NCBI RefSeq assembly: GCF_913058315.1 | Contig: NZ_CAJXQY010000006.1 | Location: 1-64,000, forward strand | Length of the DNA: 64,000 nucleotides | Reading direction: 5' to 3' | Source of the DNA: an uncultured Alteromonas sp. | GTDB lineage: Bacteria > Pseudomonadota > Gammaproteobacteria > Enterobacterales > Alteromonadaceae | In this document: positions 38,963-48,155 of the stretch, piece by piece | How the letters are laid out: every line of letters starts with the position of its first letter | How positions within the stretch are numbered: the first letter of the stretch is position 1 | Position numbers and translations under genes: made by a program | The notes under the pieces: model-generated | The model's database searches: none | What the model saw: only the letters and a program-made list of their open reading frames with translations | What the model was told of the DNA's origin: nothing

Positions 38963-39841
38963 TCAGTTACGAAGTGCTTTTACCAGTTGCAGTACAGCAG
39001 GATGGGTGAGTTTTCGTTCGGGTGAAATGGCATAAAGCTGCTCTGTAACACGGTTGATTACGCCCACTTTCACCAGACTGAATTGCTTTTCCAACTGCGG
39101 GGCCAACAGCAATGGCGCAGAGAAAGCGCCCAGCCCTTCCTGGGCAAAAGCCAGCATCAGCGCGCTGTCATCAAATTCTGCGGTAATATCGGGCTGAATG
39201 TCCTGAGTGCTGAACCACCCCAACAATTGTTGACGAATTAATGATTTCTTACCTTGCAGCAAAAACGGGGCATTGTGCAGCGACTGAGGAAAATGCTGAC
39301 TCAGTGACTCGCTTTTATCTGCCGCGACAAACACTGCCATCGGCGATTCGGTAATCAAGTGACTGTAAGCCTTGATGTGGCTGCCGGTTTGAATAGGCTG
39401 ATCCGATAACACCATATCAAGTCGGTTAACCGCCAGCTCTCCCAGCAATGAGGTTAATTCTCCCTCGCGGCACACCAGCTTAACCGGTAATTGAAGTACC
39501 GGTTTTAGCATTTCGTAGACCAGCGTTTTGGGTAATACATCGGTGATCCCAACGGTAAAGCTTTGCCATTGGTTGTGCTGCTGATTCAGTACTGACTTGA
39601 GCTCTTCACCCAACTGGAAAATATCGGCCGCATAGCCCTGCACCAGTATACCCAGCTCGGTGGGTATCAGGCGGCGGGATTGTCGGGTAAACAACGATGC
39701 GCCTATGGTGTCTTCCAGCGCACTTATCTGACCGCTGATGGTCTGGGGCGTTATATGCAATAACTCGCTGACTCTGGCGATAGAGCCATGCTCGGCAACC
39801 ATATAAAAATAGTAAAGCTGGTTGTAATTAATCGGCGTCAT
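38963..39841 (-). CDS. nhaR: LysR-family regulator, NhaR-like
   Basis: A 292-residue protein whose N-terminal helix-turn-helix (INYNQLYYFYMVAEHGSIARVSELLHITPQTISGQI; spanning residues 3-38) closely follows NhaR. The effector domain runs from about 90. NhaR activates nhaA on Na+ stress in enterics and also pgaA. No nhaA is in this window, so the local target is unclear. It lies 15 bases after the DyP gene, on the same strand, and is probably co-transcribed with it. Confidence 0.8.
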   Translation of the reverse strand: MTPINYNQLYYFYMVAEHGSIARVSELLHITPQTISGQISALEDTIGASLFTRQSRRLIPTELGILVQGYAADIFQLGEELKSVLNQQHNQWQSFTVGITDVLPKTLVYEMLKPVLQLPVKLVCREGELTSLLGELAVNRLDMVLSDQPIQTGSHIKAYSHLITESPMAVFVAADKSESLSQHFPQSLHNAPFLLQGKKSLIRQQLLGWFSTQDIQPDITAEFDDSALMLAFAQEGLGAFSAPLLLAPQLEKQFSLVKVGVINRVTEQLYAISPERKLTHPAVLQLVKALRN

Positions 39842-39856
39842 TGGTGGTTAGCGCTA

Positions 39857-40774
39857 TCAGAGTTTGGCCTGAGACCTGATAAAGGCAATGGAAGGGGCAA
39901 AGAATGCACAGCCAGTTTCAGCTGCGGTGTAGTCGAGCCAACGATCGTACTCGCCGTCGCCGCTGCCATACACCTGACTGTGTAACATGCGCTTGAACGG
40001 TTGTGAGCTGGCGGCGCAGGTAACCGAGAACATGCCTTGCGAGTTCATATCGCCGTAGGGCATACCCTGCTTCAGCAAATCCGCTTTGCCCTGCTCGGTG
40101 CCATGAGTGCTGGCTCTGATCGTATGAGACGAAGGGTTACATTCCACGCTTGGCAAATTATGTTCTTTGGTGGTCCCCATTATTTGTTCCTGCTGTCGCT
40201 CAGATAAGCTCAACCAGCGGCGTAAATCATGCCGGAAGCGCTGAACATGCACATAGCTTCCGCCACTAAAACCATTTTCATCATCGTCGATAACGGCGAC
40301 TTTGGCCCGTTGCAGCCCGCGGGGATTGTCCTGGGCATACAAATAGCCATTAAGATCGCGGCCATCCAGATAACGGAAGCCCTGGATCTGCTCTACCAGC
40401 TCCACATGAATACGCAACAGTTCCATAATTTCCAGGCCAATGGCATAGCAAATATCAATGCGGTCCGCGCGGATTTGAATAAACAGGTCGCAAGGGGTGG
40501 AAGGCGCTACGCGGTCTTCACTTTGCATGTCGGGGAATGGGGTTAGTTCAACGGGAATCGGGCCTGGGTAAAGCTCACTCCAGTAGTTACTGCCTACAGC
40601 AATGACCCCTGACACCATGGCTTCGTAATGTTCATTATCGTAATGATCAATTACTTCCAGAACCCGGCCCAGTTTAGCCCGGACCGCCTGTGAATCGTCG
40701 TCAATCACATTGAACAACAAATACTGCGCATGCAGATTGGGTTCAGCACAAATACCTTTTTGTGGTTGCGACAT
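39857..40774 (-). CDS. DyP-type peroxidase homologue lacking the catalytic Asp
   Basis: A 305-residue protein of the YfeX-type dye-decolorising peroxidase family. Proximal haem His217 (PSSHTIRAS) and distal Arg220 are kept, as are GFRYLDGRDL (132-141) and GGSYVHVQRF (171-180). The GxxDG motif, normally GFVDG in YfeX relatives, reads G143-Y-L-Y146-A147: the acid that activates peroxide is a Tyr (codon 40337-40339) and the second Gly is Ala. Haem binding is likely, classical peroxidase activity doubtful. Upstream of nhaR with a 15-base gap. Confidence 0.85.
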   Translation of the reverse strand: MSQPQKGICAEPNLHAQYLLFNVIDDDSQAVRAKLGRVLEVIDHYDNEHYEAMVSGVIAVGSNYWSELYPGPIPVELTPFPDMQSEDRVAPSTPCDLFIQIRADRIDICYAIGLEIMELLRIHVELVEQIQGFRYLDGRDLNGYLYAQDNPRGLQRAKVAVIDDDENGFSGGSYVHVQRFRHDLRRWLSLSERQQEQIMGTTKEHNLPSVECNPSSHTIRASTHGTEQGKADLLKQGMPYGDMNSQGMFSVTCAASSQPFKRMLHSQVYGSGDGEYDRWLDYTAAETGCAFFAPSIAFIRSQAKL

Positions 40775-40816
40775 AGTCTTCCCGCTGTTTTTATCGTTAT
40801 AGGCCGGCGTTATTAA

Positions 40817-42532
40817 TTAGTAACCGGCAGCCTGACCATCTTTTCGGCTTTCTGATGCACCATAGTATATCTGCTTATCGGCATCATACATAATCGCTTG
40901 ATAGCCACCGTAAACCCCTAATTTATTTTCCAGTTTGTGGCCTCGTTCCAATAACTCCCTTTCCGTACTAAGGGAAAACCCTCGTTCCAGACTCACCGAG
41001 CCACCGTCTTTCATCAATGTGCCGGTTGGACTGCTTGAGCCGGTATGAATAAATCGCGGTGCATCGCCAGCCTCCTGCAAATTCATACCAAAATCAATCA
41101 GATTAACAATAATTTGTGCGTGCATTTGAGGCTGTGTAGCGCCCCCCATTACACCAAAACTTAACCAGGGTTTATTGTTGCGGGTCACCATGGCCGGAAT
41201 GATGGTATGAAACGGTCGTTTACCCGGCTTATACTGGTTGTGATGCCCGGGCTCCAGGGTAAACAGTTCACCTCGATTTTGCAGAATAAACCCCAGTTCA
41301 GGCGGGGTCATGCCTGAGCCCATACCACGATAATTGCTCTGAATAAGCGAAACCATGTTACCGCTGCTATCTGCCACAGTCAGATAAACGGTATCACCGT
41401 CGATCACACCGGCATCATAGCGTTTGGCCGCCTTCAATGGGTCGATGAGTGCCCGGCGCTCTTTGGCATAGGCTTTACTGATCAGTGGTTCAACCGGTAT
41501 CTGGTTAAATGCCGGATCGGCGTAATATTTAGCGCGGTCTTCAAAGGCCAGTTTTTTGGCCTCTACAAAGGTATGTACGTAATCGGCAGAGTCCGGTCCC
41601 ATGCCTTCAATATCGTACTGCTCAAGAATATTAAGGATCTGCAACGCGGCAATGCCCTGTCCGTTAGGCGGTAATTCCCAGACATCATAACCACGATAAT
41701 TAGCCGAAACCGGGGTGACCCATTCAGAGGTGTGGGACGCTAAGTCTTCATAACTTAAATAACCGCCTTGCGCTTTCATATAAGCAGCGATAGCCCGCGC
41801 AATATCCCCTTTATAAAATGCATCCCGCCCGCCCGTGGCGATTTTTTCATAGGTGGCTGCAAGGCCTGGGTTGTTAAACACATCGCCTTTTTGCGGCACT
41901 TTACCGCCGGGCATAAAGATTGTTGAAAATCCGGGATAATGACCAATCCGGTCAACATTCATTTGCCAGTAATAAGCCACCAGCTCACTGACAGGGAAGC
42001 CATTGCGAGCGTAACGAATTGCCGGTGACAACAGTGAGGTCATGGGTAAACGGCCAAAACGCTCATGTAATTCAAACCAGCCATCAACGGCACCAGGCAC
42101 CGATACAGGCAGAGGCCCGAAGGAGGGAATTTTGGTCAGTCCCTGCTCTGCAAACACTTCGGCTGTGAGCGATGCAGGTGACCGACCGGACGCATTCAAG
42201 CCGTATAACTGTTTGTTCTGAGCATCCCAGACAATAGCAAACAGGTCGCCGCCAATGCCACTGCCGGTCGGCTCCACAAGGCCCAGCATGGCATTTGCGG
42301 CAATAGCAGCGTCAATAGCGCTGCCACCTTGTTTGAGAATATCCAGACCAACCTGGGTAGCCAACGGCTGACTGGTTGCCACCATCCCCTGCCGGGCAAT
42401 CACTTCAGAGCGACTGGCGAAGGGTTTTCCGGTAATTCTGTCGTAGGCACTGACACTTACAGTGACCATTAGCCCCATCATCAGACAAGTCAGCTTAGTA
42501 CTCATCATGCGCTTAAATAAACTCAACATCAT
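40817..42532 (-). CDS. ggt: Gamma-glutamyltransferase family protein
   Basis: A 571-residue Ntn hydrolase with a signal peptide (about 1-29, ending VSA). Autocleavage would occur before the Thr in GDTVYLTVAD (about 384), giving large and small subunits. The usual TTHxSVVD around the nucleophile is TVYLTVAD here, a variant seen in the YwrD-like branch, so the acceptor preference may differ from E. coli Ggt. SGIGGDLF near 93 and the GG of VMGGATQPQ near 460 (oxyanion hole) are intact. Confidence 0.85.
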   Translation of the reverse strand: MMLSLFKRMMSTKLTCLMMGLMVTVSVSAYDRITGKPFASRSEVIARQGMVATSQPLATQVGLDILKQGGSAIDAAIAANAMLGLVEPTGSGIGGDLFAIVWDAQNKQLYGLNASGRSPASLTAEVFAEQGLTKIPSFGPLPVSVPGAVDGWFELHERFGRLPMTSLLSPAIRYARNGFPVSELVAYYWQMNVDRIGHYPGFSTIFMPGGKVPQKGDVFNNPGLAATYEKIATGGRDAFYKGDIARAIAAYMKAQGGYLSYEDLASHTSEWVTPVSANYRGYDVWELPPNGQGIAALQILNILEQYDIEGMGPDSADYVHTFVEAKKLAFEDRAKYYADPAFNQIPVEPLISKAYAKERRALIDPLKAAKRYDAGVIDGDTVYLTVADSSGNMVSLIQSNYRGMGSGMTPPELGFILQNRGELFTLEPGHHNQYKPGKRPFHTIIPAMVTRNNKPWLSFGVMGGATQPQMHAQIIVNLIDFGMNLQEAGDAPRFIHTGSSSPTGTLMKDGGSVSLERGFSLSTERELLERGHKLENKLGVYGGYQAIMYDADKQIYYGASESRKDGQAAGY

Positions 42533-42809
42533 TATTATTACGTTACCTTTGTTATCGCGAGTGATTAACCGTATGTAAGAATTACCAGCCCGGCGTGAAT
42601 CCTTTGCTTACGATACCATATTATTACAATCCTTCACTTTTTGCTTCAAAACCAAAGACCTTTAAATACGTGGGCTGAACAGCAACCGGCCAGATTTGAC
42701 ATTGTGGAATTAAGTTTGCAAACAGCTGTTTATCTGTCCCCTCGCTTGCAGTACTTGTGGACCCTTTTCATTTTTGTTTTTAAACATTCAGCCGCAGAGA
42801 GCCAGTACC

Positions 42810-43679
42810 ATGAGCACAGAGTTTAGTATCGTTACGATTGTTAAGCACCGCACCCCACAACTGAATAATTTGCTCAGCAGCATAGAGCGCTCTTCGTTGT
42901 TACCGAAAGAAATGATCATTGTTTGGATGGCCTCGCCAAGTGACGAGTCACTGTTAAGCAGCGACTCGTTTAATATTCAGCACTGCTTTGCTACTCACTC
43001 GGAACTGCCGATTGCCAAAGCCCGTAACCGAGGATTTGACGCCTGTACCAGCAACCGAATTATTTATCTGGACGTAGACTGTTTGTGTCCGGAAACCCTG
43101 CTGCAAACCATGACAGAGCAACTGACCAACGGGCGGGTTGTCAGCGCCAATATTACCGACCTGCCATGCCAGGCCGAAGAGGTAACCAACAGCGTGTTAA
43201 AAGAACTCGCAGCAATGCCGGTAAAGGCCGCAGAACAACAACCTTTTGTGCATTTTGATGCCACCGCATTTGCTATCACAAAGGAAGACTTCAGCCAACT
43301 GGGCGGTTTTGATACCGACTACGATGGCTATGGCTTCAGCGATGTGGATTTTGCGATGCGCTGCAGTCAGGCCGGCCTTACATTGGTCAATACCGGCAGG
43401 CACGTGTTTAAACAATTTCATATGCATTTTAATCCGCCGCTTAACCACCTGTGTGATCTGGTAGCCAATGCGGAGCTGTTCAAACAGAAGTGGAGTTGCT
43501 ACCCCTTTTGCGATTATTTCGAGAAGTTCGCCGAACTTGGTTATGTGAACGAAGATTACGAGCAAAACGGGCTCCGGGTTACCCGGCTGGCTTCAGATGA
43601 AGAGCTCGACGCGTTTTTTATTGAGCAGCCCTGTGAAGAACAACCGGAAGTTGCTGAAGATATGCGGCAAACCGCTTAA
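42810..43679 (+). CDS. Family 2 glycosyltransferase
   Basis: A 289-residue GT-A fold enzyme. TEFSIVTIVKHRTPQLNNLL opens the nucleotide-binding domain, LDVDC (about 79-83) is the metal-binding DxD, and GFDTDYDGYGFSDVDFAMRC (about 168-187) is the galactosyltransferase-like acceptor motif. The start ATG at 42810 is preferred over 42774 because gagag precedes it and the fold begins there. No other cell-surface genes are adjacent, so the acceptor is unknown. It is divergent from ggt. Confidence 0.8.
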   Translation: MSTEFSIVTIVKHRTPQLNNLLSSIERSSLLPKEMIIVWMASPSDESLLSSDSFNIQHCFATHSELPIAKARNRGFDACTSNRIIYLDVDCLCPETLLQTMTEQLTNGRVVSANITDLPCQAEEVTNSVLKELAAMPVKAAEQQPFVHFDATAFAITKEDFSQLGGFDTDYDGYGFSDVDFAMRCSQAGLTLVNTGRHVFKQFHMHFNPPLNHLCDLVANAELFKQKWSCYPFCDYFEKFAELGYVNEDYEQNGLRVTRLASDEELDAFFIEQPCEEQPEVAEDMRQTA

Positions 43680-43692
43680 CACGTTAGACATT

Positions 43693-43733
43693 AAAAAGCC
43701 CGGTTCAATTAATGAAGTGAACCGGGCTTTTTT
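43693..43733. terminator. Bidirectional terminator, glycosyltransferase / catalase
   Basis: AAAAAGCCCGGTTCA and TGAACCGGGCTTTTT (15-bp arms, 43693-43707 and 43718-43732) with a 10-base loop. A/T runs on both sides make it work for both convergent genes. Confidence 0.9.
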
Positions 43734-43746
43734 GCATTAAGCTGAC

Positions 43747-45249
43747 TTATTTATCTTTCAGCGGTGTGTCTTCGGTAACCGGTACCGTGTTGACATCGGT
43801 ATCGAGCGACTCAACGGCATTCCTGACGCCCGCAGCGTAATCAGGGTGCACTTTTTCCAGTACCGCATACCAGCGCGCTTTAACGCCATCAGAGCAAGGG
43901 CCCATGGCAGCAGCGTAATTTTTATATAAACGGGCCTTTTGCTCGTCGGTAAACATTTCATACAACGCCCTTGGCTGCACGTAATCGATATCCGCTTCGT
44001 CCTGATGGTACCGGTCGGCATCGCCGTCAATACGCAATGGCGGTTCAGGGTATTTAACCTGAGCTTCAGGGCCACCGTGCTGATTAGGCTCATAGTAGGC
44101 ATCCGCATTACCGAAATCATTAGTAAAGAATCGCATGGCACCATCTTTATGATAGTGATTTACCTTAGCATTCTTCGGTGCATTCGCAGGCAAGGCTTCA
44201 TAGTGCGTGCCCAGTCTGTAACGGTGCGCATCTGCATAAGAAAAAATTCTCGCCTGCAGCATTTTATCCGGACTAAACCCAATGCCTGGCACCACGTTCG
44301 AAGGGCTATAGGCGGCGTTTTCAACCAACTGAAAATAATTTTCCGGCACGGTATGCATTTCCAGCTCACCCACTTCAATCAGCGGAAAGTCTTTGTGCGG
44401 CCAGACTTTGGTTAAATCAAATGGATTGTAGGGCTGATTACCGGCTTCCTCTTCAGGCATCACCTGAATATACAGTGTCCACTTAGGGAAGTTGCCTTCA
44501 TCAATGGCGTTGATGAGATCTTCCTGATAAGACTCCCGGGTTTTGCCGATAATGTGCTCGGATTCCTCATTAGTATAATGCTGATGGCCTTGCTGGGTTT
44601 TAAAATGAAACTTCACCCAGAAGCGCTCCCCATTGGCATTCCACAGACTAAAAGTATGGGAACCATAGCCATTCATGTACATTGGGTTTTTAGGAATACC
44701 ACGGTCAGACATCAGGATAGTTACCTGGTGCACGGATTCCGGCTGTGCGGCCCAAAAATCAAACATCGCTTCCGGGCTTCTCAGATTAGTTTTAGGGTGA
44801 CGCTTCTGAGTACGAATAAAGTCGGGGAACTTAAAAGCATCACGGATAAAGAAGATAGGCGTATTGTTACCTACCATATCCCAGTTGCCCTCCTCCGTAT
44901 AAAACTTGAGGCTGAATCCACGTACATCACGTTCAGTATCAGCCGCGCCGGATTCTCCGGCTACCGTTGACCAGCGGCTTAATACATCGGTTTGCTTGCC
45001 TATTTCAGAAAATAAATCAGCGCAGGTGTACTGGGTAATGTCGTGGGTAACGGTGAATGTCCCCTGAAGCCCCCAGCCTTTGGCATGCACCGCGCGTTCA
45101 GGAATACGTTCGCGGTTTTGATGGGCGAGCTTTTCAATTAGCTGATAATCTTCCAGCAATACCGGACCGCGACTGCCGGCAGTTTTTGACATAGCGTTTG
45201 AATGAACCGGCGCGCCTGCGGAGGTGGTAAGCTTTGGTGCTTTAGCCAT
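43747..45249 (-). CDS. Catalase (small-subunit, haem b)
   Basis: A 500-residue monofunctional catalase dismutating hydrogen peroxide. The catalytic His is in [10 protein letters not shown] (about 57), the Asn in [13 protein letters not shown] (about 129), and the haem-ligand Tyr in [14 protein letters not shown] (about 340). No C-terminal flavodoxin-like domain, so it is of the KatA/KatB type rather than KatE. Cytosolic; no signal peptide. I see no convincing OxyR site in the 292 bp upstream. Confidence 0.94.
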   Translation of the reverse strand: MAKAPKLTTSAGAPVHSNAMSKTAGSRGPVLLEDYQLIEKLAHQNRERIPERAVHAKGWGLQGTFTVTHDITQYTCADLFSEIGKQTDVLSRWSTVAGESGAADTERDVRGFSLKFYTEEGNWDMVGNNTPIFFIRDAFKFPDFIRTQKRHPKTNLRSPEAMFDFWAAQPESVHQVTILMSDRGIPKNPMYMNGYGSHTFSLWNANGERFWVKFHFKTQQGHQHYTNEESEHIIGKTRESYQEDLINAIDEGNFPKWTLYIQVMPEEEAGNQPYNPFDLTKVWPHKDFPLIEVGELEMHTVPENYFQLVENAAYSPSNVVPGIGFSPDKMLQARIFSYADAHRYRLGTHYEALPANAPKNAKVNHYHKDGAMRFFTNDFGNADAYYEPNQHGGPEAQVKYPEPPLRIDGDADRYHQDEADIDYVQPRALYEMFTDEQKARLYKNYAAAMGPCSDGVKARWYAVLEKVHPDYAAGVRNAVESLDTDVNTVPVTEDTPLKDK

Positions 45250-45541
45250 TTTCTGTCCTTTGAGTATGAGTTACTTAATTGATACGCCCTCAGACTGTAA
45301 AGCGACCAATCGATTTTGACTGTTGATCAGAATAGTAAAAGTGATTCACTCAGTACCACCCGCAACCATCCGCTTCTGCACTATTTGAGAGCGGGCTTTT
45401 ACGCAAAATATTTCTCAACTGTTAAACTATAGTAGTAATCAATTATTTTCGTACCCGCTCGCTAACAGAGTGCTGAACCAAAAGCGATTACTGGCCACTG
45501 ACCACTCACCCCATTCCAAGCTCTTGCTCAGGATGCTGTAA

Positions 45542-48055
45542 ATGACAATTTATTTTGTAGCCGTTATTACACTAAACCTGGTTTGTTTTCTGTTCATCCT
45601 GCTGTCCGGTATTCAGCACAAGAAACATCATTACTACTCACTGGCAATCGTTAATTTACTGCTGGTTGGTTACCACTTTTTATCCTGGCGTTTTCACCAG
45701 GCCGCCACGGTTTCAGAAGCCATTACTCTCAGTCGATTACACACCAATACCGTAATCCTTGGTTGGCCGTTTATTATCTATACCTTTGGCCACTGGTGCA
45801 GATTCCGCTATACCAACCTTATGGTACTGGCTTTCGGTACTATGGCGGCCATTTTCACGCTGTTTAACACATTCTCTGATGCGGTTTTGCGGCATGGTAA
45901 CAACCCACAACTGGTTAAATTTAATAACTTATTTGGCGAGCAGATGTCCCTGCTGGTTGGTGAGCCCAGTCTGTTTTTCTCCCTGTACCATGCTGGCTTT
46001 ATCGTTATGGCTGTTGTGCAGCTTTTGTTTGCTTTACGTTTTTATAAACGGCAAAACAATTTTATTTCACTGGCTCTGACCGTTTGCCTGGGGTTGTCGG
46101 TAGCCACCAGCTTTATGAGTTATCAGATAGACAGCGGCAGCGTGCCGTTGTTTTATACCGGAGGTCTGCCTTTTACGCTTATCTCTCTGTCTTTTGCCTT
46201 AATGCTCAGTGTTTCATACCGGCGTAATGCCAGGGAGCTGGATCATCAGCGTCAACGCCAGCGCGAACTTGAGATGGCCATGAAACGGCTTGCGACCAGC
46301 GCGGCGGGTAGCAATGCTGAGCATCTCTATTTTGAAATGATCACCATTCTTTACCAGCTCTCACCGGCTGAATTCATCCTTATTGGCAACCTTTGTCCAG
46401 ATAATCAAAACCAGGTTGAGACCAAAGCGGTGTTAGCGTTCGGCCAGAAAGGGAAAAACTTCACCTACGAGCTAGCCGGTACCCCTAGTGAAGAAGTGTT
46501 AAACCTCGGTTTGCACAGTAGAAAGCACATCAAAGCAGACCGCTTTCATTGTAGCGAGTCTACTGAAATTAAGGCGTCGGGCAGTTACGCTGGTATACCA
46601 ATTGTAAATGCTGAGCAGCAAAACACCGGGGTGATCATGATGTTCTTCCCCCACGCCAATGGCATGGATAATGCGCTGCAGCAAGCCCTTCAGATCGTTG
46701 CATCACGGGCAGCCTCTGAATTACAACGTGATCAGTTGGAGCAGAAATTACGCTCCATGGCGTATTACGATTACTTATCGAACTTACCAAATCGCGCCAA
46801 ATTACTGGAAGTGCTTAATGCCACGTACCTCGATGCCACCAGGCATCGGCAGAATGCCTTGCTAGTACTGCTTGATCTGGACCATTTTGGTGAGATTAAC
46901 CGAAAGTACGGCTACGAGATTGGCGATCGGGTGATCCATATTCTGGGTAACCGGTTTGCTGCCTATCGCTCGGCAGATGTTTTTATAGCACGTAATGGCG
47001 GTGATGATTTCGCCATATTGTTAACGAACCTGCAAGCCGACTACACCGCGCTGCTGCATGTTCACTGGGCAGCTCTGAAAGCCATAGTCAGTGATGAAAT
47101 TAACATTGGCCGACGTAAGATATCGATTCAGTGCAGCGCAGGAGCCGTGTTATTCCCGGAACAAATTGAAAGTCGTTTTGACGTTATCAGCTCAGCAGAA
47201 CACGCGCTGCAACAGGCCAAAGAGCGTGGCCGTAATCAGTGCTCACTATTCGCGCCTGAAATGCTCGCTCTCAAGGATGCCGCCCGGGAACTTGAAGAAG
47301 AGCTGTCTAAAGCGTTACAGAACGACGACGAACTCTCGATGGTTTACCAACCCAAAGTCGATCCACAGGGTCGCCTGATGGGAAGTGAAGCATTATTACG
47401 CTGGCATCACCCGGTTAAAGGCTTCATTTCACCGGCGCATTTTATCCCCATCGCAGAAGAAACGGGCCTGATCCACGAATTAGGCAAATGGGTTTTACGC
47501 TGTGTGTTTGATCAACTCCGTTGCTGGCAACAACGCAACGTCCCGCTGTACCGGGTATCCGTAAACGTAACGGCCTCGCAATTTGCTGAAGGGGATTTTA
47601 TTCACTATCTGCTGGCGGAACGTGAGCGCTACGAGATACCGGCAGAGCTGATCGAGGTGGAACTCACCGAGTCGAGTTTGTTATTTGACAGCCAAAAGGC
47701 CATCGAGCAACTCAAGACATTACAAAGCACCGGCATCTCAGTGGCCCTGGATGATTTTGGCACCGGTTATTCGTCTTTATCTTATCTGCGTGACCTGCCG
47801 TTGAACGTGCTTAAAATCGATAAGTCGTTTATTGATAACATCGAGCATCAACAGAGTAAGGAACTGGTCAGGTCGATTATTGCTATCGGTAAACACATGA
47901 AGCTGCTCACCGTCGCAGAGGGAACGGAAAACCTGCAACAGGTAGAAATGCTAAAAGAAATGGGTTGCGATTATTTTCAGGGTTACTATTTCAGTCGCCC
48001 CCTGAAGCCAGACGCTTTTGAAACTTATGCGACACAGCAGAGCTCAGCCTTGTGA
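45542..48055 (+). CDS. Membrane GGDEF-EAL protein with degenerate GGDEF
   Basis: An 837-residue protein: about seven transmembrane helices (residues 1-225), a coiled coil (about 228-250), a GAF-like domain (about 255-395), GGDEF (about 400-570) and EAL (about 585-830). The cyclase site reads GGDDF (486-490), and the DLDHFGEINRKYGYEIGD stretch has lost the usual Lys, Asp and His, so cyclase activity is unlikely. The EAL site is complete (EAL 616-618, ELTES, LDDFGTGYSSLSY, KIDKSF), so it is probably a phosphodiesterase. It is divergent from catalase. Confidence 0.88.
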   Translation: MTIYFVAVITLNLVCFLFILLSGIQHKKHHYYSLAIVNLLLVGYHFLSWRFHQAATVSEAITLSRLHTNTVILGWPFIIYTFGHWCRFRYTNLMVLAFGTMAAIFTLFNTFSDAVLRHGNNPQLVKFNNLFGEQMSLLVGEPSLFFSLYHAGFIVMAVVQLLFALRFYKRQNNFISLALTVCLGLSVATSFMSYQIDSGSVPLFYTGGLPFTLISLSFALMLSVSYRRNARELDHQRQRQRELEMAMKRLATSAAGSNAEHLYFEMITILYQLSPAEFILIGNLCPDNQNQVETKAVLAFGQKGKNFTYELAGTPSEEVLNLGLHSRKHIKADRFHCSESTEIKASGSYAGIPIVNAEQQNTGVIMMFFPHANGMDNALQQALQIVASRAASELQRDQLEQKLRSMAYYDYLSNLPNRAKLLEVLNATYLDATRHRQNALLVLLDLDHFGEINRKYGYEIGDRVIHILGNRFAAYRSADVFIARNGGDDFAILLTNLQADYTALLHVHWAALKAIVSDEINIGRRKISIQCSAGAVLFPEQIESRFDVISSAEHALQQAKERGRNQCSLFAPEMLALKDAARELEEELSKALQNDDELSMVYQPKVDPQGRLMGSEALLRWHHPVKGFISPAHFIPIAEETGLIHELGKWVLRCVFDQLRCWQQRNVPLYRVSVNVTASQFAEGDFIHYLLAERERYEIPAELIEVELTESSLLFDSQKAIEQLKTLQSTGISVALDDFGTGYSSLSYLRDLPLNVLKIDKSFIDNIEHQQSKELVRSIIAIGKHMKLLTVAEGTENLQQVEMLKEMGCDYFQGYYFSRPLKPDAFETYATQQSSAL

Positions 48056-48065
48056 CTACCCTAAA

Positions 48066-48089
48066 GAAAAAACCCCGCAAAAGCGGGGT
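48066..48089 (-). terminator. Rho-independent terminator of glnK-amtB
   Basis: ACCCCGC, loop aaaa, GCGGGGT (48072-48089). On the minus strand it is followed directly by TTTTTTC. It lies 67 bases past the amtB stop. Confidence 0.85.
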
Positions 48090-48155
48090 CTGAGTCGAAG
48101 TGATTTAGGCTTATTATTATTAACTTAAGTGCCTAATCAATAATGTGTCCGAAGA

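Noticed and set aside
45250-45541. OxyR site upstream of the catalase gene
   Set aside because: Only scattered ATAG/CTAT pieces are present and none has the seven-base spacing of the OxyR pattern.
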